Shown here: piece after piece, positions 23,098-34,540 of the stretch | Numbering within the stretch: the first letter of the stretch is position 1 | Layout: each line of letters starts with the position of its first letter | NCBI GenBank assembly: GCA_963921935.1 | Contig: OY998176.1 | Coordinates: 136,102,299 to 136,166,298, forward strand | DNA: 64,000 nucleotides | Source: Galeruca laticollis | Lineage: Eukaryota; Arthropoda; Insecta; Coleoptera; Chrysomelidae | Reading direction: 5' to 3' | Position numbers and translations under genes: made by a program | Notes under the pieces: model-generated | Seen by the model: the letters and a program-made list of their open reading frames with translations, nothing else | The model's database searches: none | Told to the model about the DNA's origin: nothing

Positions 23098-23137
23098 CAA
23101 GCTTTCGAGTGAATTTTCACCCATCATCAGGGAAGCT
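23098..23137 (-). ncRNA. Hammerhead-like core in the PLE 2 terminal region
   Basis: On the minus strand the text CTGATGATGGGTG-AAAA-TTCACTCGAAA gives the two conserved boxes CUGAUGA and GAAA joined by a 7 bp stem (GGGUGAA/UUCACUC). PLE terminal repeats are known to encode hammerhead ribozymes, and PLE 2 lies on the same strand just upstream. One extra U lies between the first box and the stem, and I did not establish the cleavage site, so activity is unproven. Confidence 0.3.
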
Positions 23138-23766
23138 ACATAAAAATATACTTTGTTAAAATGATCTAAAATGTTATACAAAACACTATTTACTTACAAA
23201 CTTACTGAGAATGAAACGTGATTAGCAGTGGTAAAAAATGGAATGGCCATCGACAGCACCAACAACTACGTCTATCATTAACTCCCACTATGTCACATTT
23301 CATTACAAAATAAAATTATTACACATTTTAAAATTCTTTTAAAATTCATTTTTGTTGAAGTCTGGTTATCGACCACGTGCTTGAAATCTCAATCCCACAC
23401 TGACAGCAAATTTACAAGTTTATACATTATAGGTTATACAGCCAACTGGCCTATACATATTCAAACAATTAAGTTTTCAGTTTTATACATTATAGGTTAT
23501 ACAGCCAATTGGCCTGTACCTATTCAATATACTAATATTTCTGATTTAAAATTTTTAACCATTGAGCTCACTCTATATAAATATGAAGAAAACTTTCAGA
23601 AGATGCACCTTTAAAATACATTTGTATGCCTGTTTTATCGAGAAAACAACCTGATTGTCAAACAAAACTCTCCGACACAATGCGACCACCGCAGTGCGCA
23701 CACCCCACAGCCATTTGACTGATGAGATCAACGGCTGTGTGCGCCCCCAATGCATGATCATAAGGA
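23138..23766. other. 3' terminal region of PLE 2 and spacer with a short duplication
   Basis: No gene. A ~64 bp unit (TTTATACATTATAGGTTATA followed by CAGCCAA.TGGCCT.TAC) occurs twice in a row at about 23418-23466 and 23482-23530. A GC-richer imperfect hairpin (GCGCACAC...GTGTGCGC) is at 23695-23750. Confidence 0.5.
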
Positions 23767-24936
<1,170 letters not shown>

Positions 24937-25159
24937 CATAAAATACGAGGTGCTATATGAATTTCGATTTTCTTGCGAATCACCACAGATGTTCGTATCG
25001 GCAAAATGGCCGATCGACGTCACGGTTTTCGAAGGGGATGTAATTCAATATTCTGCGTGGTATTAGCCAGGAATGTAGTTGTTTTGCCCTTCGAAGAACG
25101 GTCAGGCCAATAAGTCGAAATTATTGAAATTTCGACTAAAACAGGTGTAGTAGAAAATC

Positions 25160-25161
<2 letters not shown>

Positions 25162-25210
<49 letters not shown>
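25162..25210. repeat. (TA)n microsatellite at the Ty3 insertion site
   Basis: Pure TA run directly abutting the left LTR at 25211. The other LTR end at 38978 is followed by TATAT, so the Ty3 element probably inserted into a TA tract. Confidence 0.95.
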
Positions 25211-25217
<7 letters not shown>

Positions 25218-27173
25218 TGTGGATTTATGATATATAATTAATTTTATATTTAGTTTTGTTATTTTTATATGTAACCTCGGCTAGCTCAAAATTTATTATT
25301 TTTTCTAAGTTCATGTTTATCTAAATTATTTAAATCCTCAGTCGGAAACATGAAACTCCTCCCTTTGAGTTCAGGATGCAATAAACCAATGATTGATGAA
25401 ATTTATTCATAATCTTACTTTTTTCCTTTGTGATCTCTTGATGACACTAAATCTCTTAAATAAAAAGATTGAAATACGAAGATAATGTGAATTTATTCAT
25501 GGATGTGATAAGAATAAAAAATTACCAACACCACTTTAATGTAAAACTATTTAATAAAATATTTCGAAACTATTGATTTAATTTGAACATTAAAATTTAT
25601 GAATTTTTGCCACCCTATATAACATGTATTCTTAGCTATAAATTATTCTCACTATTGCGTCGGCGCATAATATCCAAACGCATGCGCTCCTGTAATATAA
25701 TATGATACGAGGAAAGATTTTCCCACTATAAGAAGCGTCTATTCAGTTAACATGCCACCAGCACGTTGGTAATGGTGAAGTTTTTTAAAAGTTATAAAAT
25801 TTATACCATCAATTACATATACGTGTGTAATTCTAACATAAACATGTGAGAGTTATCAATATGAAGAAAGTGATAGACAATAGTTAGGCATGCAATAATT
25901 AGATGGAATTCCAAATAATTTTATTTAAAAAACACAGACCTTAGTTTTTGATATCAATGCCGGCTGCAACTCTCATCTTCTAATTCTTGATGAGATCTCA
26001 CAAGAGATATGCACCTTCAGTACTGCTTTTTCCTTACACAGGATTAGATACACTTGTTATTAGTTTGATTTTACTTTTTGATGTAAATTTAACGTTAAAG
26101 CATTTTTTTTAAACAAAATTTTCACAGAGAGCCATCTCCATCCACACGTCCTCTCTAACAACCCTAAATTGACTTTTCTTGTTTTTAAAATCAACAAGCA
26201 TCTCGGCTTTCCCAATCCATAGCTCACTTATTTGTTATTTTTAACAAAAAATTGTCATTTTCATGTCTTTTAGTTATTAATTTAAAATACTTGAATTTTT
26301 TTTTGTCCTGGAGGGTAATCACACTGATTCACTATTATTTCTATTGCACTAAGGAATCTATATTATGTCCTTTTTTCCTTATACAATAGTTAATTTGTTG
26401 ATAATCATGTTGTTTAGCTATTTTGATAACTGTTTATTTTTACAAAATTTACCACCTACATTAGTAATTTACCTATATGTAATTGATTCTTTTTTTTAAT
26501 TTTGAATTTTATTCTATAACTATTCTATATAGACTCTTGATTATTTTAGTTTTCTTTTAATTAAAGTTCTATATACAATAAATAATCAATGATTTTATGT
26601 TGGTAATTAAAATTCACTACGATTCATTACTTCCTGTTTATATTCATTTCCTTTTCATAAGTTTGGGCTGTCTTCCATCTATTTTATGCCATACCGTTTT
26701 CAACCCTTTATGAAATTACTGAATGAATGCATGAAATTCTAAACTTTTACTATTAAAACTCATGTGAATAATGTTAAGCTATTATTGGACTGATTATTTT
26801 TTAATATTATTTCAGGTTTCAAGATATAATATGAAATTTCTTACTGCGGAAACTCCTATGGCAGTGTTCAGCACAATGTGAAATTCCTTGACATTGACAT
26901 CTATTTGGAATTACTTGTACAGGTAACATTTAATCTTTAATTAGCTAATATTGTTTTTGGATTTTCTATTCTTTATCCCTTATTCAAACAATCACATCAA
27001 TATTCAACCAGATTTATTCATATTTCATTCTTTTTTTTTATATTTTTATATTTGACTTGTTATGGATTTTTTTTATAATGGTTGTGTCTACTGACACACC
27101 TTCCGTTATAATAGAACCTTGTTGTCATGTTTATTTATTTCAATTTATTTACAAAACTAGATAACTAGTTCAA
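25211..27173 (-). repeat. 3' LTR of the 25-39 kb Ty3/gypsy element
   Basis: The 1,963 bp segment from TTATAATTGTGG at 25211 to CTAGTTCAA at 27173 is repeated at 33686-38978. It is directly preceded (on the minus strand) by a purine tract GAGGGGAG, and on the other copy followed by a primer site, which fixes its role as LTR. Termini are not TG/CA (minus strand starts TTGAACTAG and ends CAATTATAA), as in some errantivirus-like insect Ty3 elements. Compared with the 5' copy it has 302 bp (25583-25884) that the other copy lacks and misses 224 bp present there (join at 25902/25903). Confidence 0.85.
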
Positions 27174-27181
27174 CTCCCCTC
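27174..27181 (-). other. Polypurine tract of the Ty3 element
   Basis: On the minus strand GAGGGGAG lies immediately before the first base of the 3' LTR, the expected place for the plus-strand primer of reverse transcription. Confidence 0.7.
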
Positions 27182-28516
27182 AAATTTAAATTTTCAAAAA
27201 GCAAGCTTTTAAGTTGCCTTTTTTTAAAATTTCAATTTCAATGTTCAGACTAATAATTATCTTCTACTTAACTCATTACTTTTTTGCTCCTGAAATCAAA
27301 TTTGAAGAATCCTATATTTAAGTTTCTAATATATTTCTATCCTAGACTTAATTTCCATTATCTGATTCTATCCTATCCTATTCTAAATATTTTTACAAAT
27401 ATGAGACCAAATCATTCTGATTCTAACATCTTATACATTTTTTTTGGTTTATTCTTTATATACCATTCTATGTTATATATTTGCTTCAATCCTTATTCCA
27501 ATTATTATTTATTTATTTCCCACTCAGAATCTTTAACTGTTTCTTGCTTATTTTTCCTATAATTACTTACCTTTTTTTCCTGCACTTAACAGTCCTTTTT
27601 TTATGCTTTCATATTCCTATCTTATCGTCAAATTAAGAAAAATTTTATTATTTCCAATATTTCATATATTTTCATATCCTATTTTCAACCCATATTCATG
27701 TCAAGATAATTGCTCCTATATTCTATCCCTTTTCTTTGCTTACTATCCCTATTTATATTTATTTGCATAATTCTTAATTATAATTCATCAACTTCATTTC
27801 ATCAATATATTCATTACATTATATTTTATATTTCATATCTCCCTATCTCATAATAATTAATCTTATCATATTCTATATAAATATTTGCTTCCATATTTCA
27901 TTTTTACTTATCTCCATAATTCCTATAAAATTTTATTTGACATGAATATCTTAAATGCTATATCTTGATTTAAAACTTTCTCTCCTTTCCATTTCTTTTA
28001 CTGTTATTTAATTGTTATCGAGCTTGTCCTCCCTAAATCCTACCTGTTCTTATTAATGGGTGTAAATTCTATTTTATTATCCCCTCTACCTAATAAATTA
28101 TCACAAAATTTTATAATAATATATTGAAGCTTTTCTTTCTATTTGTCTTTGGTATTATTTATTATAGATTGTGTCTCCATTTGTTCGGTTTTTTTATTTA
28201 TATAGCTACTCTAAATTTCCTTATGATATAAATTTGAAGTGACCCTACTTTTACTTAAAATTATCTATAAGCTTTTATTAATATTTTTCTTTTTTAGATT
28301 CTTAACTATGGATAATGGAATCCGCCTATAAGTACTCTACATATGAAAAATGAACTATCTTACATCCACCTACTATCTAATATTCTATGTTACATGGAAG
28401 TGCTACTTATGCAGAAAAATTAGAAACATTACATCTACCTATGCTACTATTATTTATTTAGATGTAAGTACATAATATTATCTATTCCTCTTCTCCTTAT
28501 TTTATTCTTATATCTT
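27182..28516 (-). other. Ty3 3' non-coding region between pol and polypurine tract
   Basis: About 1.3 kb of very AT-rich sequence with pyrimidine-rich plus strand. No env-like frame was found on the minus strand; the 92-codon plus frame at 27284-27562 shows only low-complexity hydrophobic residues. Such a long 3' spacer could be the relic of a lost third gene, but nothing in it shows this. Confidence 0.5.
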
Positions 28517-31500
28517 TTATTGAGAGTTATATTTATAAATTGATTCAATGTTAAAAACACCCCTGACCATGTTTGTTCCCGGGTATACCAACTTATAACT
28601 GTTTTGTGCATTTTCAGTTAATACCTCATAAGGTCCCTCGAATGGCAATTGCAATTTAATACATTGGTCTTCTGCTTTATTAGATGTTTTCAATGCTTTG
28701 ATTATAACCAATTCTCCTTTGTTAAATTGTGTTTTCTTCTTGATCTTCCTGTTCTGATCCCGAATATATTCCTCAGCATTCCTCCTTATTCTTATATTTA
28801 CCTTTTCTAGTGTCTCTTCTAGGGTAGTATCCCTATTCACAATCCAGTTTCGTTTGGGTTGGATACCTTTCATTAAATAAATTGGACTTTCTCCTGTTAC
28901 TCCATGTGGTAAATTATTAATAAATCCTTCAATTCTATCCATGTTTTCATCCCATCTAATATGTATCTCTTGGCAAAGTATTCTTAAATATTTCGAAATT
29001 TCTTTAATATATCTCTCTGCTGGATTGGAACTAGGTCTTCTAATACTAATAAATTGTAATTCTATTAGTTCCTTGTCACAATATTGTTTTAATTTTATAC
29101 TTTCAAAGTATGTAGCATGGTCGAGTATAATTCTTTCAGGTCTTCCTACTTCTTCGATATATCTTTTTAAACATTCTATTACGACTTTAGCTGTAGATCT
29201 CTTACACGGAAAAGTTTTAATAAATTTGGTATAGACATCAACTACAACTAGTAAATTCTTATTGCCCAATTCACTTCTAATTAAGTTTCCTATAAAGTCC
29301 ATTGCCACAGTCTGTAATGGTTTATTTGTTATCATGGATTTTGCTGTCATGCTGTTATGGTAATTTTTCTCTTTGGCCAGTTGACATAGTTGACAATATT
29401 TGCATACTTCTTTTACCACACTTAAATCCTTCTTCGCCACATAATTTTCTCGAAACAATGTCCATAATTTTCTCGTTCCTATGTGTCCATTCTCCTCATG
29501 TAAATGCCTAATAATTTCTTTAGCAAACTCCTTACTTATCACAAATACTTCTCTGTCCTCCAATTTCTTATACCATATTTCGTCGATTTTATAGGCACCT
29601 TTAACCTTCTTGTCTTCAAAATGTCTTTGATCTTCTTTAACCCTTGCCAATGTAAATATCCCCTCTGTTTGGTATAAACGGTTTATTCCAATTTGAAATT
29701 TAGTCTGATCGTTTCCTACTTCATCTGCTCGACTTAATGCATCAGCTACAATATTTAATTTTCCTGGAATATATCTGATTTCAAATTCATATTCTTGTAG
29801 CAATAATATCCATCTGTGGACACGATTATTAGCATAACGATTTTTTAACATAGCTGTTAATGCTGAATGGTCGGTTTCTAAAATAAACTTAGCTCCTAGC
29901 AGATGAAATCTTAATTTACTTATACAAAATATGACACTTGCCATCTGCAATTCTGTTATGGAGTATTTCCTTTCTGCTGGTTTGGTTACTCGGGATATAA
30001 AACGAATAGGTACTTCACCTCCTTCTTGTATTTGAACTAATACACCTGCCAATCTTTCAATCGAAGCATCAGTTTTTAAGATAAAAGGTTTATCGTACTG
30101 TGGGTGAAAAACTTTTAAGCTGTTTAGAAAAATTTCTTTTAATTCTTGAAATGCCTTTTCTCTTCTCTCATCCCATTCCCACCTAGTATCCTTCTTTAAT
30201 AATTCTATGAGAGGAATCTCTCTTCTACTAAGATCTGGTATCAATTTCTTGAAATAATTGATGATCCCTAAAAACCCCCTCAAAGTTCTCAAATTATTGG
30301 GTGTTTCATACTCCAGAATTGCTTTTATTCTTTCAGGATTCATTGTAATACCAGTATCACTTAAAACATATCCTAAATAATCTACTTCTCTTTTATAAAA
30401 TTGACATTTTTCCAAATTTAATTTAAGTCCAGCATTTTCTAACTCGTTTAATATTATTTCCAAATGTTTTTGATGTTTCTCTTCTATTTCAGAAAAAATC
30501 AAGATGTCATCTATGTAATGGAGAGTGAAATCTTCATACGGATTCAATAGCGTATGCAGAGTTCGTACCACAGCAGCACAAGAGCTTTGTAGTCCGAATG
30601 GCACCACACAAAATTGGTATACCAGTCCATCTACCATGAATGCAGTGTATTGTCTACTACGATGATCCAATGTAATTAACCAAAAACTGTGCTTTAAGTC
30701 TAATTTTGAAAATATATTAGCCTTTGTAATTCTTCCAAATATACCTTCAATATTTAAAGGACTTTCGTATTGTTTTTTTGTAAATGTATCTATATTCCTA
30801 GCATCCAAACATGGTCTAATATCTCCAGATTTCTTCTTCACACAGGTTATAGCACTTATGTACTGAGAATTAGATCATTCAATGAACATTTTATTTATTT
30901 CTTGGTATACTTCTTGTTCTAATTTATACGGTATGGGGTAAGTTTTGATCTTAAAATTTTTAATTTCTGGTATAACTTCTATTTTATGTACATATCTGGT
31001 TGCAACACATACTTCTTCATTAAATAGCTTTTCATGTGAGTCTAACAGTTCATATACCCTCTGCTTATATTCCTCCAAACATAATTCATCCCTCATATTT
31101 AGTTTATCTTCTACAATGTGGTTTAATTGTCCAATTGCACATTCGTCCTTCCTTTTATCTGTTTGATATTTAGTCATAAATGGTATTTTCTGATCGTTAT
31201 ATATTATATTTTGCATTTTATAATCGATAATAATTTTATTTTTATTAAGTTCATCGGTACCCATGATTATATCATATTTTAAATTTTTAACAATCAACAA
31301 TTGTACTGATAAAATCTTGCCATTTAATTCTAAATTAGTCATTATAGTTTTGTTGCTTCATACAATTTTCTTTCATTTGCTTCTACTAATGATATTTTAT
31401 GCGTATTTATCACCATAATATTGCCCTGATTTAAATTGTCTACGATATTTTGATTTATGATGGAAACTTCTGAACCCGTATCTAACAAAATTCTACATTT

Positions 31501-31620
31501 AATGTTTTCTAAATTTCCCTCTATAAATATTAATCTAGTTAATTCTTGATTTGTTTGATCTTCCTCTAATATGAATTCCCTAGGATGTTGATATTTAGAA
31601 GAATAGACAATATTATGCAC
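28517..31620 (-). pseudogene. Ty3/gypsy pol: protease, RT, RNase H, integrase
   Basis: Protease at 31620-31345 (CRILLDTGSEVSII). A one-base shift near 31345 (ATKL stop, then TNLELNG) leads to the linker and RT start (31342-30875), and a TGA codon at about 30864 interrupts a sequence continuing SNSQYISAITCVKKK. From 30841 a 774-codon frame is open: RT with SKLDLKHSFW and YIDDILIF, YLGYVLS; RNase H with LKTDASIERLAG and ETDHSALTA; integrase zinc domain HLHEENGHIG...CKYCQLC; core Asp in AMDFIG, Asp in ILDHATYF, Glu in NPAERYIKE; C-terminal tail to 28517. All catalytic residues are present. Only the stop and one shift break it, so this is a young or recently active copy. Confidence 0.9.
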
Positions 31621-31629
31621 GTAAGAGCA

Positions 31630-33562
31630 ACTTATTCGAAATTTGGATCAGAACTCGGGCCCTGATCTCTATCCCTTCTTACCTCTTCCTGATTTTGTAG
31701 CAAATTAACTTGTCTACTGTCTTCTTCTAGACCATCTCTTTGATCATAGTTCCTGTTCCTGTTCTCATTTCTTCGATCATTATCATCATTTCTTCCATCC
31801 CTTCTGTATTGTTGCCAGTTCCTATTTCTATTGCCATTATCATTTCGTCTTCCAAAATTCTGATAATTTCCTCCATTTTTGTATGGCCTATTTCCATTAT
31901 TTCGATTACTATTGTTACCATTCTGATACCCATTTCGGTAGTTTCCATTTCTATGGTTATCATATCATATGATTTCTATCATCCCATCCTGGTCCTCTTC
32001 TCTCGTAGTTTCTATTTTCATTATTTCCATGATCATTTCTCCTTTCATTTTCTCTTCGAAGCTGTCTATTCCTATTTTCACTTGATCGATTATCTCGTAA
32101 GTCATTGTGATTAGTATAGCTCCTTTCCACGCGTTGTAGGTAGCTTGATAGACTATCCATAGATTTTATATTATGTAGCGCTATTGTTTCTGCAACTTCG
32201 GAGTTAAAGTGTCTTCCAACATACAACACTAATTCTTCCTCCCTCATTCCTGGCTCTAGATATTGGGCTAAGTTGTATAACTGCATAGCACAATTGTTTA
32301 GGTTTTTGCTTTTCTTGTAATCGAATTTTCCAAAGTATAGCCGTTCCCTAAATGTCGCTTGTTGCAATTCTCCCCAGAAATAACCTAAGAATTGTTGCTC
32401 AAAATCTCCCACGCTTTGTATCTGTTCTTCCTTATTACAGAACCATAACAAAGTATGGCCCTGTAATATACTCCTTATAATGAGCTTTATTTCCATAATA
32501 TCTCTTAGTCCTTTTATTTTACTGCGAATTATTTTTAGGAATACTTTGGGATGGATATTGTTTATATTTCCATCGAATTTAACCCCGATTTCGAAATTGC
32601 TATGGAAATTTCCTGCACATCCATTAACTCCTCCACTTCTTCTTAAATTCTCTTCCATTTCCTCGACCGTATTTCTTAACTTCCTATTCATTTCTTCCAT
32701 GTCTTGACTTACTTGTCTATTTATATCTTCACTAATTGCTAAACTCATCCCCGTTCTCTCTTCTATCCTGCCATCTAAATCCTTAAATTTCCTATTTACG
32801 TTTTCTTTTATCTGTTCCACTTCCTTTGTTATATTATTCGCTTGTTTAGAGACCTCCATTTTAATATTTTCCTGTAAACTTTCTTCTATATCTCTTTTTA
32901 ATTCTAGTACTTCTTCTACTATCATCTTTTCTATATTCTCTCTAATTTTCACACCATTTTCTTGTATTTCTTGTCTCAAATTTTTATTTTTATTCTCCAT
33001 GTCTTCTTTTACCTTGTTAATGTTCTCCTTAAATTCTTCTTGGTTCTCCTTGAGTTCTTTAATTTCCTTCAAACTTTCTATTCTGACTTCTTCTATTTTC
33101 TTCTCTAATATATTCATGTTTCCATTTAGATCTCCCCTCATTGTGTCCATTTTTTTATTCAAATTACTTTCCATTCTGTCCATATTTCCCCTCATTGTAT
33201 TTATATTTCCATTCGAGTCATCCTTCATACCATTCATGAGTTCTTTCATCTCGTTCTTGTCTGCCTTCCTGGTTTGATTCTGTTCGGCAAATTTCTGGTC
33301 CATTTTTTCAAACAATTGTTGCATCCATAATTCACTGATATTCATTCCTCCTTGTTTTTCCCTTCTCTCTTCTCTCCTTTCCTTCTTCTTCGTCTCCTGT
33401 TGTACTTTCTTCAGATGCATGTCCTTCAGCTTGCTGACCCTGGATCAAATATTGAACCTGGAAATCTCCCATACCATGGCTCCTTTCTTCTCTCTCCTCT
33501 TCTGATCCACTATCATTTCCGACCTGCTTCCCATCTCTCAACATCATTTTCTTGCTTTCCAT
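31630..33562 (-). pseudogene. Ty3/gypsy gag with long coiled coil
   Basis: Translation starts at 33562 (MESKKMMLRDGKQ, then GSEEEREERSHGMGDFQVQY), and after a shift near 33345 continues in the frame that runs to 31960. Codons for roughly residues 80-330 are Glu/Lys/Asn heptad-like and predict a long coiled coil. A capsid part follows (HPKVFLKIIRSKIKGL, LLWFCNKE, FRERLYFGKFDY, LYNLAQYLEPGM, LHNIKSMDSLSSYLQRVE). After another small shift near 31965 (MI stop) the tail is Asn/Arg-rich (NRNNGNRPYKNGGNYQ) with no zinc knuckle. The gag leader motif SHGMGDFQVQY recurs at 59.2 kb. Protease follows after about 30 nt. Confidence 0.8.
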
Positions 33563-33609
33563 GATTTATTTGTTTAATTTAATAATGTGTTAATATTGAA
33601 TCAGGCCCC

Positions 33610-33684
33610 ACGTTTAGGACGTCAATTTATAATTGTTGTTATTATAAATTAGATATTTAATAGCCCCACGTTGTTAGGTGCCAA
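33610..33684 (-). other. Primer binding site of the Ty3 element, duplicated
   Basis: Right after the 5' LTR (minus strand) comes TGGCACCTAACAACGTGGGG (about 33683-33664), similar to the TGGCGCCCAACGTGGGGC primer site of many insect Ty3 elements. About 55 bases further the end of the LTR plus primer site is repeated in changed form: ACAATTATAAATT then GACGTCCTAAACGTGGGGCC (about 33637-33605). Confidence 0.65.
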
Positions 33685-34060
33685 TTTATAATTGTGGATT
33701 TATGATATATAATTGATTTTATATTCATATTTAGTTTTGTTATTTTTATATGTAACCTCGACTAGCTCAAAATTTAATATTTTTTCTAAGTTTATGTTTA
33801 TCTAAATTATTTAAATCCTCAGTCGGAAACATGAAACTCCTCCCTTTGAGTTCAGGATGCATTAAACCAATGATTGATGAAATTTATTCATAATCTTACC
33901 TTTTTTCTTTGTGATCTCTTGATGACACTAAATCTCTTAAATAAAAAGATTGAAATACGAAGATAATGTCAATTTATTCATGGATGTGATAAGAATAAAA
34001 AATTACCAACACTTTAATGTAAAACCATTTAATACAATATTTCGAAACTATTGATTTAAT

Positions 34061-34540
34061 CAAAGGTTTGGCATGTAAGGATTATAAATTGATTTATGAT
34101 CAAAGGCCAGTATCTCCGCGTGCCTGCGTGATCATAAGAAATAACATAAAATATATTTGTGTTTCAGAATACGTGTCACGGGAACTTGTTCCAATCATGG
34201 TTCACCTCAACATTGGGGGTATCGACCGAGACATCGTCATTGCCTCTGCCTACTTCGCTGGAGACGGGCCTATGACACCGCCAGTAGAGGTACAAGAGCT
34301 AGTGAGACACTGCGATAGCAGACGGCTGCCAATTATAATTGGTTGTGATGCCAACGCACACAATACAATGTGGGGAAGCACCAATAACAACGTAAAAGGT
34401 GAGTGTTTATTAGAATATCTCTTAGCAAATAACCTTGAGACCTTAAACGTGGGGACAACCCCCACTTTTGTCACGAGAGCAAGAGAAGAGGTCCTGGACG
34501 TAACAATCGTTAATGTTGCTGCTAGAAAAAATGTAAAAGA
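34061..34540 (+). pseudogene. LINE endonuclease, truncated at both ends
   Basis: The frame contains RACVIIRNNIKYICVSEYVS, IVIASAYFAGDGP, IIGCDANAHNTMWGS and LNVGTTPTFVTRAREEVLDV, in the order of an AP-like endonuclease of I/R1-type LINEs (GCDANAHN is the metal-binding Asp-Asn block). The start of the domain is missing and, after KNVKDWRV, the final SDH-containing block is deleted; the next residues belong to the RT ORF in another frame. It would nick target DNA; here it is inactive. Confidence 0.8.

Noticed and set aside
23690..23760. GC-rich hairpin near the end of PLE 2 as a terminator or RNA
   Set aside because: Arms are unequal (extra CCCAC and T bulges) and no known class fits.
27284..27562. 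Possible env-like hydrophobic frame in the Ty3 3' region
   Set aside because: It is on the strand opposite to the element, low complexity and Phe/Ile/Tyr-rich from AT-rich DNA.
31340..31350. Programmed frameshift between protease and RT
   Set aside because: The A-run (ACAAAACT) is not a canonical slippery heptamer and a simple one-base deletion explains it; protease and RT normally share one frame.
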